Shown: in pieces, positions 18,201-26,088 of the stretch
How the letters are laid out: each line of letters starts with the position of its first letter
Numbering within the stretch: position 1 is the stretch's first letter
DNA from: Streptomyces liliifuscus
GTDB lineage: Bacteria; Actinomycetota; Actinomycetes; Streptomycetales; Streptomycetaceae
Length of the DNA stretch: 64,000 nt
Assembly (NCBI RefSeq): GCF_016598615.1
Contig: NZ_CP066831.1
Coordinates: 682,001-746,000, forward strand
Direction: 5' to 3'
The notes under the pieces: generated by a model
Seen by the model: only the letters and a program-made list of their open reading frames with translations
Told to the model about the DNA's origin: nothing
Database searches by the model: none
Translations under genes and position numbers: made by a program

Positions 18201-19478
18201 GTGGCCGTCGAGGGCGCCTGGGGCGAGTGGGTCGACGACGTCACCCAGGCGGGACCGCAGCGCTTCAACCACCTGGCCCACCTCGACGACACGACCATTC
18301 CGGCGGACGCCGACTTCGTGTACCTCTCCCGCGCCCACCAGTTCGGGGACACCCGGCACCGCAACCTCACCTACACGCCCGTCGCGATGACCCGCTTCCG
18401 CGAGTACTTCCATCCGAGCATCACCGGCGACCCGAAACTGGTCACCAGGACCGGCCCCGGCGTAGCGGTGCCGGTGCCGAGCTCCCGACGTCCCGAGCCA
18501 CCCGACGTCAGCCACCTCGTGCCGACGTTCCGCTGGTCACGGACGGTCGACCAGGACACGCGCACGGTGACCCGGACCCGGCATCTCGCCGGTCTGCGGC
18601 TCTACCTGAACCGCCCGTGGTACTCCTCGGGCGACGACGAGCTCCTCGCCGTACTCCTGAATCCGAGTGGCGACCTGCCCGACGAGTTCGCCACGCGATG
18701 GGGCATCGACCCGGTGTGGGCGGACACCACGGCCATGGCCCCACCGTCGCCGGCCAACTTCCCGAACCCGACCACCACGGCCACCGACCTGCCCCTCGCC
18801 GAGTCCACCGGCACCAGCCCGCAGACCGTGTCCATCGCCGCCTACACGCCCACGTACGACGCGGACCGCCGCCTCTGGTACGTCGACATCGACGTGGACC
18901 TCGCCGCCGCCGGGCCCACCGCCTATTTCCCGTTCCTGCGCCTGGTCGTCGCCCGCTACCAGCCCTTCGCACTGCAGGGCCTGGAACTGTCGAAGGCGGT
19001 GGTGGCCGAGTTCACCCAGCTGCCGCCGCACCGGACCGTCACCGCCACGACCGTCGACAACCACGCCCGGCTGCGGCTGTCCGGCCCGACCACCTTCAAC
19101 GAACTCGGCCGGCGGATCGGCTCGGGCCTCGCCGCGGTGAAGGGAAGCCGACGGGTCCGGGCCACCCTGCAGAAGCTGGCGGCCGGCAACGAACTCGACT
19201 GGGTGCCGGTCGGCGACCCGGTCGAGCTCGGCTGTCAGCCGGACGGCAACGCCTTCTCCTGGACGGTCGACTTCCCGGGCCGTCCCACCGAACTGCTGTC
19301 CCGCTACCGGTTCCTGGTCGAGGAACACGAGCTGTACCAGACCGACCCGGACACCGCCGCCGAGACCGTGCCCGTGGCCGGCGTACCCGTCCCGGTGGCC
19401 CGCCGCCTGGTGCACGCCGACTATCTGCCCGCCAAGCGCGGACTGCTCGGCGGCATCGTCATCGACATCGAGCTGTGA
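15285..19478 (+). CDS. Giant uncharacterised protein B of the 11.4-20.3 kb operon
   Basis: Encodes 1397 aa from GTG 15285, sharing GTGA with the stop of gene A. No signal peptide or transmembrane segment is visible. The N-terminal 120 residues are beta-rich. A segment near residue 590 (LRYGETYRLRARSVDLAGNS) resembles a fibronectin-III/Ig-like strand pair. Residues near 1010-1050 (DADFVYLSRAHQFGDTRHRN, LTYTPVAMTRFREYFHP) and 1090-1130 are conserved-looking but match no enzyme motif known to me. No catalytic pattern, Walker motif or repeat unit stands out. Coupling and equal size suggest that A and B act as a stoichiometric complex. That is inference. Confidence 0.8.
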   Translation: MTTSLSGSAPVPPTRTLRWTVLPDGVVGKDGDGHDILRVSVLVTPLLTGSARLGDYAGMGDWPATLNGLVASMSLAFYDGSDGSAGTVTSTTPADRFPPADSRVWTTLFRDDTLVQPPGQSRAALAEPVRKTLRSYPAAAVHTEVTGLYREVAVATTADRVRLEAAAGELGECGPPDPDLNQGCRFPSTGRVLSLIGQGVKDFSLDPSTVYSTLDTLLNRGHGVADDASPYTPRVMRRTGNPQYEPEAKTFAFAEAHRFFDRTPPSADRTAAPEPEPPETHRVDFHQACTLLADYPELQRRFGLVVDLLFTAPPGLADEGSVQVSFEGHPDKDLLHAPGLRPLTRLRYQAGSGFEPLSADEDVLRTGMLNLGSDAFRVTDLDVDGSALKYVDYARAINSLDQGLLDDTAPARKQLGTGTPAARGSGLTVLVADGEHRLAGRIGADGERVATSADPKLHAEDLVRGYRVDVGVADTTGEVHSWHSLCRRVGTYTVRHPGEVPVPLVVRPDEGQVKTSAVTKQSPDADELYGHQALFGWEGWSLVAARPGKTISLQDRPEAVVPEVSPDVPLETRFTAQPGSLPALRYGETYRLRARSVDLAGNSLSPTDPIPDELAAPALTYRRWEPVPQPVVVPLKPFNEGESAERLVIRSTVEDDGREISALRYSVLRSDVPDHGTDSGIDHLDRSYRFRDERHIAPPKCALRMAEEHGCYDPAFGPEVPEAVRRRYFASAARESGSFLDTVVSDPENPHFTTDLLLRREIHVAKHSVDDTEPLTELPLAQRGAGLKTGEFVIHDRDQLLLPYLPDPLARGVCLRGLPGTTGNYLVPFAGSWPHAKPFVLRIQEGDDEPLLEDTLLRRRLTVYLTKSETARVYISCYLDPADLPLLNQWTLLTRSEYWAGLQQRDRDFITRISAAGENWLLTPWVRLDLVHAVEKPLRPPELDRPSADRDPEQTSARLSGSLLVHGDSTAQVAVEGAWGEWVDDVTQAGPQRFNHLAHLDDTTIPADADFVYLSRAHQFGDTRHRNLTYTPVAMTRFREYFHPSITGDPKLVTRTGPGVAVPVPSSRRPEPPDVSHLVPTFRWSRTVDQDTRTVTRTRHLAGLRLYLNRPWYSSGDDELLAVLLNPSGDLPDEFATRWGIDPVWADTTAMAPPSPANFPNPTTTATDLPLAESTGTSPQTVSIAAYTPTYDADRRLWYVDIDVDLAAAGPTAYFPFLRLVVARYQPFALQGLELSKAVVAEFTQLPPHRTVTATTVDNHARLRLSGPTTFNELGRRIGSGLAAVKGSRRVRATLQKLAAGNELDWVPVGDPVELGCQPDGNAFSWTVDFPGRPTELLSRYRFLVEEHELYQTDPDTAAETVPVAGVPVPVARRLVHADYLPAKRGLLGGIVIDIEL

Positions 19479-19484
19479 GGGGCC

Positions 19485-20312
19485 ATGCCGACGAAAGCAC
19501 AACCCGGATACGCGGTCGCCCTCGCCGCGGTGGGCCTGCTCTGCCTGATGCCCATGGCGCTCGACGCACCGCAGCGACCGACCGCCGTCGCGGCGTACGA
19601 CCGGCTCAACGACGTACAGCCGCACCGCGGGGGCGCCGGTCTGTCGGTCTTCCCGACGGCCACCACCTACGACTGCACCGCCGGATTCGCCGTCCGCAGC
19701 AAATCCGACCCCAGGACGGTGGGCATGGTGACCGCCGGTCACTGCTTCGCACTGAACCGTGTGCTCGGCTCCGGCAACGACGCGGGCGGCGCGATCGACT
19801 TCGGCGCGGTCACAGCCGTGAAATACGAAAGAAACGTACCCAATGGGACACACGACATGGAACTGATCACCGGCGTCCCCAGTCAGACCGGACCTCAGAC
19901 CTATGCGCCCACCCTCTGGGCCGATCCCCGGGTCCCCAGCGCGATGCGCGTCGTGGGCACAGGTGCCGCAGGTCTGGGCGACAGCGTCTGCTACAGCGGA
20001 ATGGTCACCAGGGCGAACTGCGGATTCACGGTCCAGACCCTGTCGGGAAGCAAGTCGTGCAGCCGGGAACCGGGCCACACCAACGACTGCACCATCGGCC
20101 TCGCCGAGGCAACCAAGCCGGTCTCGTCCGGCCCCAGGCCCGGCGACTCCGGCTCACCGGTGTTCAAGGTCGACGACAAGGGCAACGCGATCATCGTCGG
20201 GATGCTCGTCGGCGGAGACCCCAGCAAGGACGCGGCGGTCGTCTTCCACACGCTCCAGCAGATCGAGTCCCCCGACGGCCTCAACGTGAGGGCACTCACC
20301 CAGGCGCTCTGA
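19485..20312 (+). CDS. Secreted S1 family (chymotrypsin-like) serine protease
   Basis: Encodes 275 aa. The start lies 6 bp after the stop of giant protein B with GAGGGG as ribosome-binding site, so it is the third gene of that operon. An N-terminal hydrophobic segment (YAVALAAVGLLCLMPMAL, residues 10-27) acts as a signal peptide or anchor. The triad is His86 (TAGHC), Asp124 (HDMELI) and Ser222 (GDSGSP). Cysteines near the His and around Cys200/208 suggest disulfides and export. A long propeptide like those of streptogrisins is absent. Substrate unknown; partner processing of proteins A or B is a possibility raised only by context. Confidence 0.85.
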   Translation: MPTKAQPGYAVALAAVGLLCLMPMALDAPQRPTAVAAYDRLNDVQPHRGGAGLSVFPTATTYDCTAGFAVRSKSDPRTVGMVTAGHCFALNRVLGSGNDAGGAIDFGAVTAVKYERNVPNGTHDMELITGVPSQTGPQTYAPTLWADPRVPSAMRVVGTGAAGLGDSVCYSGMVTRANCGFTVQTLSGSKSCSREPGHTNDCTIGLAEATKPVSSGPRPGDSGSPVFKVDDKGNAIIVGMLVGGDPSKDAAVVFHTLQQIESPDGLNVRALTQAL

Positions 20313-20337
20313 GGACGGCTGGAGATCCACGCACAGA

Positions 20338-20374
20338 CCCGACCCGCCACTACGGGGGGAAGTGACGGGCCGGG
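20338..20374 (+). terminator. Imperfect hairpin after the protease gene
   Basis: The arms CCCGACCCGCCACT and AGTGACGGGCCGGG pair with two internal mismatches about 25 bp after the stop at 20312. It is a plausible end of the three-gene transcript. Confidence 0.4.
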
Positions 20375-20514
20375 CCTGACTCCACGGTGTCACACTCGTC
20401 CCCGGCGCGCGCGGTCTCCGGGGGAAATCGCCCGAGCGCAAGGTTGCCGTCCTTTTCTCCGCGGCCTGATTCTGCGGGGCCGCGCTCATCCGAGCCCGAT
20501 TACCGTAGGGCGCC

Positions 20515-21339
20515 ATGAAGGTCCTGATCATCGGCGGCAGCGGTTTTCTCGGTACGGAACTGGTGCGCCGGGCGGTGGCCACGGGCTGGGAGACGGCCGC
20601 GACGCACTGTTCCCGCCCCGGTGGCAGTGCCGAAGCCACGTGGTACCGGCTCGATCTTCGCTCCCCCGGGAACATCGACGAGGTACTGGCCGCGGTGGCC
20701 CCCAGTGCCGTCATCGACGCAACGAGCGGAGGAAGCGACTGGGCGGTCACCGCGGACGGCTCGATCCGCGTGGCGATGGCCGCGGCGCGACGCGGCTGTC
20801 GCCTGGTCCACGTCTCCAGCGACGCGGTGTTCTCCGGTTCCCGGATTCACTACGCCGAGACCTGCCTGCCGGACCCGGTCACCCCGTACGGCGCTGCCAA
20901 GGCCGCCGCCGAGACCGCTGTGCGGTTTCTGGCGCCGACGGCCGCTGTCGCTCGTACGTCGTTGATCATCGGAAACGGCGGATCCGTGCACGAACGCCTG
21001 GTCCACACCCTGGCCGCCGGCACCCTCGAGGGCGTCCTGTTCACCGACGACATACGGTGCCCGGTCCATGTCGAGGACCTGGCTTCCGCGCTGCTGGAGC
21101 TCGCGGTGTCGGACGGGGCCGGGATGTTCCACCTCGCCGGAGCGGACGCCCTCAGCCGCCATGAGCTCGGCGTACTCATCGCCCGGCGCGACGGACTCGA
21201 CGCGGCCCGGCTGCCGGCCGGGCGCCGGGCCGACACGCTCACGCCCGGCGCCCTCGACATCCGCCTCGACAGCAGCGCCACCCAGGAGCGCGTACGCACC
21301 CGCCTGCGCGGAGCCGAAGAATTCCTCCAGGTCCAGTAG
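20515..21339 (+). CDS. RmlD-like NAD(P)-dependent sugar reductase/epimerase
   Basis: Encodes 274 aa. The extended-SDR cofactor motif is GGSGFLG (8-14). VHVSSDAVFSG and the catalytic YGAAK (Tyr near 129) are arranged as in dTDP-4-dehydrorhamnose reductase (RmlD) and related enzymes. The C-terminal MFHLAGADALSRHELG matches the substrate-binding part of that family. RmlD reduces dTDP-4-keto-6-deoxysugar, but no other deoxysugar genes lie nearby, so the true substrate is uncertain. It appears monocistronic. Confidence 0.8.
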   Translation: MKVLIIGGSGFLGTELVRRAVATGWETAATHCSRPGGSAEATWYRLDLRSPGNIDEVLAAVAPSAVIDATSGGSDWAVTADGSIRVAMAAARRGCRLVHVSSDAVFSGSRIHYAETCLPDPVTPYGAAKAAAETAVRFLAPTAAVARTSLIIGNGGSVHERLVHTLAAGTLEGVLFTDDIRCPVHVEDLASALLELAVSDGAGMFHLAGADALSRHELGVLIARRDGLDAARLPAGRRADTLTPGALDIRLDSSATQERVRTRLRGAEEFLQVQ

Positions 21340-21351
21340 ACGCACCACGCG

Positions 21352-22218
21352 CTACAAGACCGGCGGACCCTGTTCGATGCGGCGCAGCACCGGTGCGAGC
21401 CGGTCCAGTGCTTCGCCGGTCTGGAGCTGCCGTTCGTCCCACCAGGTGGCCCCCGCCTCGGCCAACGGGCCGATCAGATCGCGGGTCCCGGCCGCGTCAT
21501 CACCTGGTGTGGCACCGCCGAGGACGATCTCGAACGGGGTGCCGGACCGGTCCTCGCGCTGCTTGCGGACGTATGCGACGAGGTCGCGGACCTGATCGAC
21601 CGGCGGTACGTGGCCGTGCCTGGCCTCGGTGAACAGCGGGACCACACCGTCCCAGCGGGCGGCCCGGCGCATGGGCGGGCGGTTCGGCCAGAATCCGGCC
21701 ACCCAGACCGGCGGGCGAGGGCGTTGCACCGTGGCGGGCAGCAAGGTCACGTCCCGTACCTGGTAGTGCCGTCCTTCGTGGTTCACCGGCTTGCCGGACC
21801 AGTAGCGCTGGAGCAGGTCCAGGCCCTCGTCCAGCCGCTCGGCCAGCACCTTCGGGTCGGTGGTGTCACCGAAGCTCGCGTACTCGTCCTCCACGGGCCC
21901 GCCCAGCCCAGCGGCGAAGGTGACGCGGCCGCCGCTCACGGCGTCCAAGGTGGCGACCTGACGGGCGAGTTGCTGCGGGCGCCGCCGGGCGACAGGGGTG
22001 ACCAGTGTGCCCAGCCGGATCCGGGACGTCGCCAGCGCGGCGGCGGTCAGTAGCATCCAGGGGTCCCCGAAGGGCCTGCCCCCGTGCTTGCGGTGCAGCA
22101 CGTGATCCCAGACGAACAGCCCGTCCCACCCTGCCTGTTCCGCCGCCACGGCCACCTTCGCCACGGTCCTGGGATCGGCGAAGTCACCGAAGTTCGGAAT
22201 GTTCACCGAGAAGCGCAT
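21352..22218 (-). CDS. LLM class flavin-dependent oxidoreductase
   Basis: Encodes 288 aa starting with MRFSVNIPNFGDFADP at 22218. The pattern is that of luciferase-like (bacterial luciferase/F420) TIM-barrel oxidoreductases: WDGLFVWDHVLHR, RIRLGTLVTPVARRRPQQLARQ and LDAVSGGRVTFAAGLG. These use FMN or F420; streptomycetes make F420, so either is possible. The substrate is not predictable. It converges with the RmlD-like gene 12 bp away. Confidence 0.85.
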   Translation of the reverse strand: MRFSVNIPNFGDFADPRTVAKVAVAAEQAGWDGLFVWDHVLHRKHGGRPFGDPWMLLTAAALATSRIRLGTLVTPVARRRPQQLARQVATLDAVSGGRVTFAAGLGGPVEDEYASFGDTTDPKVLAERLDEGLDLLQRYWSGKPVNHEGRHYQVRDVTLLPATVQRPRPPVWVAGFWPNRPPMRRAARWDGVVPLFTEARHGHVPPVDQVRDLVAYVRKQREDRSGTPFEIVLGGATPGDDAAGTRDLIGPLAEAGATWWDERQLQTGEALDRLAPVLRRIEQGPPVL

Positions 22219-22420
22219 CCCCGCATCGTGCTGCACGGCACCGGGACCGGCAACCGAAAATCCTGGCGGCCCGGCGCACCCTGTCCGGCCCGGTGCGCCC
22301 TGTCCCCCGTGAGAGCTACGCGCAGGTGTCCACCGAGCGGTGACGATTCCGGCTCGCCGGATCCATAGCTTTCTACCCAGCCCGCGGCACTCCGGTCGCG
22401 GCTCTGACACAGGAGTTCCC

Positions 22421-23257
22421 ATGAGGCTGGTCTGGCAATTCGTGGCCGTCGCGGCGGTCGCATTCATCGGCGGCCAGGCGATTGCCGCACTGGAGGACCA
22501 GCCATGGCTCCAACTGGCCGTCGGCGTCCCGACAGCCGTGCTCGCGGTGCTCGTCTACGGATGGGTGGTACGGCGGACCGAGCGCCGCCCGTCCACGGAG
22601 GTGGCCCTGGAAGACGCGCCGTCCGCGCTCGGCCGCGGAACGCTGATCGGCGCCGCGCTGTTCGGGGCCGTCATGGTGAACCTGTTCACCTCCGGGCACT
22701 ACGAGGTCGACGGCGTGGGCTCGGTGTCGGGCGCGGCGGGGTTGTTCGGCTTCATGGCCGCCGCCGCTGTGACTGAGGAACTGCTGTTCCGCGGTGTCCT
22801 GTTCCGCATCGCCGAGGAACGCATCGGCACATGGATCGCGCTGGTGCTGACCGGTGCGCTGTTCGGCCTGTCGCATCTGCTCAACCCGAACGCCAGTGTG
22901 TGGGGCGCCACCGCCATCGCCATCGAGGCCGGCGGCATGCTCACCGCCGCGTACGTCGCCACCCGCAAGCTGTGGCTGCCGATCGGTCTGCACTTCGGCT
23001 GGAACTTCGCCGCGTCCGGCGTCTTCAGCACCGAGGTCTCGGGCAACGACACTCCTCAGGGACTGCTGGACTCCGCGATGTCGGGCCCGAAGCTGCTCAC
23101 CGGCGGCGACTTCGGCCCGGAGGGAAGCGTGTACTCGGTGCTGTTCTGCGTACTGGCGACGATCGCGTTCATGTGGCTGGCCCATCGGCGCGGCCATGTG
23201 GTGCCCCGCCGTCGGCGCGCCGAGCGGATCGACACCACCGCTACACTCCCCCGATGA
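22421..23257 (+). CDS. CPBP family intramembrane metalloprotease
   Basis: Encodes 278 aa from ATG 22421 with AGGAG 6 bp upstream. About six transmembrane segments are present. The three CPBP/Abi signatures are there: EELLFRG (paired Glu and Arg, near residue 123), FGLSHL and HFGWN. These provide the metal ligands of the Rce1-like fold. The stop overlaps the start of the histidine kinase by ATGA, so the protease is translated together with a two-component system. This hints at a role in signalling or membrane stress, or in self-protection against peptides. Its substrate is unknown. Confidence 0.85.
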   Translation: MRLVWQFVAVAAVAFIGGQAIAALEDQPWLQLAVGVPTAVLAVLVYGWVVRRTERRPSTEVALEDAPSALGRGTLIGAALFGAVMVNLFTSGHYEVDGVGSVSGAAGLFGFMAAAAVTEELLFRGVLFRIAEERIGTWIALVLTGALFGLSHLLNPNASVWGATAIAIEAGGMLTAAYVATRKLWLPIGLHFGWNFAASGVFSTEVSGNDTPQGLLDSAMSGPKLLTGGDFGPEGSVYSVLFCVLATIAFMWLAHRRGHVVPRRRRAERIDTTATLPR

Positions 23258-24402
23258 TCAGTCTTCGGCGGCCCCCGGAGTGGTGGAGCCGGGCCGACGT
23301 CACGGTCCGGGATCTCCCGTTCGGGGTGCTGTGCCTGGCCGCCTCGTTCCTGCCTGCGTCCCACGGGACGCAGCTCGGCGGCCTGCCGAACCGCCCCTTC
23401 GACACGCTGGCCCTCGTGGCGATCTCCTTCGAATGCCTCCCGCTCGCCGTGCGTCGGCGGTGGCCGGTCGTCTGTCTCGCCCTGGTCTCGGTCGGCTTCG
23501 CCATCGACCAGCTTCGCGGCTACCACACGTTCGCGGGCACCGCGCTGCCGATCGCGCTCCTGAGCGTGGGGGCGCATCTGGAACGGCACCGGCGTACCGC
23601 CGCGATTCTCTTCTCCGTGGCGTACGTGCCGCTGGCGGTGGCGCTCTCCCGGGCCGGTTCGGGGGAGCCGCCGAGCGGGTTCGTGACGTTCTATCTGGCG
23701 ATGGTCCTCGCATGGGGTGCGGGGGCGTGGCTGCGCTCCACCCGGGTCGCGGACGCCGAACGCCGCAGCCGTATCGCCGAGGACACCCGCACCGCCGAAC
23801 GCACCCGTATCGCGAGCGAGTTGCACGACGTCGTGACCCATCATGTGACGGCGATGGTCGTGCAGGCCGAGGCGGCGCGCTATCTGACCGCCTCACCCGA
23901 TCGCCTTGACCAGACCCTGACCGCGGTCACCGACACCGGCCGGCGGGCGATCACCGACCTGCGGCACCTGCTCGACCTGCTCAACCCCGACCACGGCACC
24001 GAGGCCAGAACGCCGTCTGTCGGCAGGCTGCTCACGCTCGTGGAGCAGACGCGCCGGGCCGGTCAGCCGGTGGAGTTCACCGAGGAGGGCACTCCGGCGG
24101 AATCAACCGGAAGCGCCGAACTCGTGGCCTACCGGGTCGTGCAGGAGGCCCTGACCAACGCCCTCAAATACGCTCACGGCAGCCGCACTTCGGTCCAGGT
24201 GCGCCATGCCGAAAGGGAGATCACCGTGGAGGTCAGTACGGACGGTTCCGGCTCGCGGGCGCGGTCCCCCGGCGGGAGCGGGCGGGGCCTGGCCGGTCTC
24301 CGCGAACGGGTCGACATCCTGGGCGGCGACTTCAGCGCGGACCGGCAGAAGGCCGGTGGCTTCGTCGTACGGGCGCGCATACCCGCGGGGAACCCGTCAT
24401 GA
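23254..24402 (+). CDS. NarL-type sensor histidine kinase
   Basis: Encodes 382 aa. Residues 20-165 carry about five hydrophobic segments with short loops, so the sensor is largely intramembrane. The HisKA_3 phosphoacceptor is His191 (ASELHDVVTHHV). The ATP-binding domain has the N box VVQEALTNALKYA and a G box GSGRGLAGLRERV. It overlaps the CPBP gene at its start and the response regulator at its end (both ATGA), giving strict coupling. This is a LiaS/DesK-like layout. Confidence 0.9.
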   Translation: MISLRRPPEWWSRADVTVRDLPFGVLCLAASFLPASHGTQLGGLPNRPFDTLALVAISFECLPLAVRRRWPVVCLALVSVGFAIDQLRGYHTFAGTALPIALLSVGAHLERHRRTAAILFSVAYVPLAVALSRAGSGEPPSGFVTFYLAMVLAWGAGAWLRSTRVADAERRSRIAEDTRTAERTRIASELHDVVTHHVTAMVVQAEAARYLTASPDRLDQTLTAVTDTGRRAITDLRHLLDLLNPDHGTEARTPSVGRLLTLVEQTRRAGQPVEFTEEGTPAESTGSAELVAYRVVQEALTNALKYAHGSRTSVQVRHAEREITVEVSTDGSGSRARSPGGSGRGLAGLRERVDILGGDFSADRQKAGGFVVRARIPAGNPS

Positions 24403-25058
24403 GCTCACCGATCCGGGTCCTGGTCTGCGACGACCAGGTACTGATCCGCACCGGACTGGTGACGATCATCGACGCCCAGCCCGACATGGAGGTGGCCGGC
24501 GAGTGCGGAGACGGACAGGCCGCCGTCGACCTCGCCGGCCAAGTGCGCCCGGACGTCGTGGTGATGGATGTACGCATGCCGGTGCTGGACGGCATCGAGG
24601 CCACCCGCCAGTTGGCCGGGGCCGGTGTCCCGCATCCCGTCAAGGTGCTCGTGGTGACCACGTTCAACCTCGACGAGTACGTCTACGAGGCGCTGCGCGC
24701 GGGGGCGAGCGGATTCCTGCTCAAGGACGCGCCGCCGGCCCAACTGCTGCACGGGATCCGGACCGTGGGCACGGGTGCGGCGCTGCTGGACCCCGAGGTG
24801 ACACGTCGGCTCGTGGGCAGGTACGCCGCCCGCATCCGGCCCGCGGAGGGCGCCCCGCACGACATCCCGCTGACCCCTCGCGAACTGGAGGTCCTTCGCC
24901 TCATCGCGAACGGCCTCTCCAACAGCGAGATCGCCACGACCCTTGTGATCAGCCCGGAGACGGTCAAGACCTTCGTCTCCCGCATCCTCGCCAAACTCAA
25001 CCTCCGCGACCGCGTCCAAGCGGTTGTGTACGCCTACCGCCAGGGCCTGGTGACCTGA
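24399..25058 (+). CDS. NarL/FixJ family response regulator
   Basis: Encodes 219 aa. The receiver domain has acidic residues Asp11/Asp12, the phosphoacceptor Asp57 (VVVMDVRMP) and the conserved Lys in LLKDAPP. The LuxR-type helix-turn-helix is at 150-210 (LTPRELEVLRLIANGLSNSE, IATTLVISPETVKTFVSRIL). It is the cognate partner of the kinase whose stop it overlaps. It ends 5 bp from the convergent DoxX gene. Confidence 0.92.
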   Translation: MSSPIRVLVCDDQVLIRTGLVTIIDAQPDMEVAGECGDGQAAVDLAGQVRPDVVVMDVRMPVLDGIEATRQLAGAGVPHPVKVLVVTTFNLDEYVYEALRAGASGFLLKDAPPAQLLHGIRTVGTGAALLDPEVTRRLVGRYAARIRPAEGAPHDIPLTPRELEVLRLIANGLSNSEIATTLVISPETVKTFVSRILAKLNLRDRVQAVVYAYRQGLVT

Positions 25059-25063
25059 CCGCG

Positions 25064-25516
25064 CTACCGGGCCTGTTCGGTCATCGGCCCGGCGACGGGA
25101 CGCGCGCCGCTCCCGCGGCCGACCAGGCCCGCGAGGGCGAAGGCACCGGGTCCGGAGAACACGATGAGCAGGAATCCCCAGCAGAAGAGCACCGGTGCGA
25201 GTCCCCCGTTCTGCAAGGGGAAGAGGCCGTCCTGCTGGTGCTCCGTGAAGTACGCGAACGCCATGATGCCCGAGCTGATGAACGCCGCGCTGCGGGTCGC
25301 GACCCCGAGGAGAACAAGAACGCCGCACACCAGCTCGATCACTCCGGCGTACCAGAAGGGCCAGTCGCCCGTCGGGCTCGCCTTCCGGTCGAGCACCCCG
25401 AAGACCGTGGCAGCGCCCTCGGAGGCGAACAACAGGCCAAGGACCATGCGGAACAGGCCCAGCACGAACGGCCGGCGCGTCGTCAGCCAGTCGTCGAGGC
25501 GCGGATTGGTGGTCAT
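25064..25516 (-). CDS. DoxX family membrane protein
   Basis: Encodes 150 aa with four hydrophobic segments. Typical DoxX features are the GLFRMVLGLLFASEGAATVFG opening helix split by polar residues and GVIELVCGVLVLLG. DoxX proteins are quinone- or redox-associated membrane proteins of poorly defined role. GAGGAG precedes the ATG at 25516 by 6 bp. Monocistronic and convergent with the response regulator. Confidence 0.85.
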   Translation of the reverse strand: MTTNPRLDDWLTTRRPFVLGLFRMVLGLLFASEGAATVFGVLDRKASPTGDWPFWYAGVIELVCGVLVLLGVATRSAAFISSGIMAFAYFTEHQQDGLFPLQNGGLAPVLFCWGFLLIVFSGPGAFALAGLVGRGSGARPVAGPMTEQAR

Positions 25517-25752
25517 CGGTACTCCTCGAAAGTGTCACAACGGGACCAGGAGGCCATGAACCACAGCACGCAGGTAGAAGCCCCCAGTTGACCGTACGTG
25601 TCCGGAGGGCTCCGGGTTCAAACGGGTTCCGATGTATCTGCGCACCGTGGTCGTCGTCCCCCGCGTCGAGGTCCCAACCGGCCCCATTCCGCACTAGCAC
25701 TCACCAAGTGGCAGACGGCATGATGTGCATCCGGAGCTCATAGGGAGTAGTC

Positions 25753-26046
25753 ATGAGATCGCGCCTGCAGTGGATCCACGGCCGCGGAGAGCGTGTCATC
25801 GTCGGCCGCAAGCAGACGTACACGGCCGAGATCTTCGTCAAGTTCTTCGTCCTGGCCGGCCTGCTGTACATGCCGGTTCTCGTCTTCGAATGGGGTGAGT
25901 GGATCCCGTTCGCCGGGGCCAGTGTCTATCTGCTCTGGGAGCTCGGCCGCTCCAACAGCGCACTCGGCGAGCTCGCCGAACTCTGGAACGAGCAGCACGA
26001 TCAGCGGCAGGAGTCGGCTCGAACCGACTCCCTCCAGCGACACTGA
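25753..26046 (+). CDS. Small two-helix membrane protein, YrhK-like
   Basis: Encodes 97 aa with GGGAG before the ATG. Two adjacent hydrophobic helices (FVKFFVLAGLLYMPVLVF and WIPFAGASVYLLWELG, about residues 28-65) flank a short WGEW turn, and a polar, glutamine-rich tail follows. Size and layout recall the YrhK domain. I hold that loosely because sequence motifs are weak. Function unknown. Confidence 0.6.
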   Translation: MRSRLQWIHGRGERVIVGRKQTYTAEIFVKFFVLAGLLYMPVLVFEWGEWIPFAGASVYLLWELGRSNSALGELAELWNEQHDQRQESARTDSLQRH

Positions 26047-26088
26047 CGCAGCCGGTCGACGACTGCGTGCGATTCCGCCGCCCACGTG

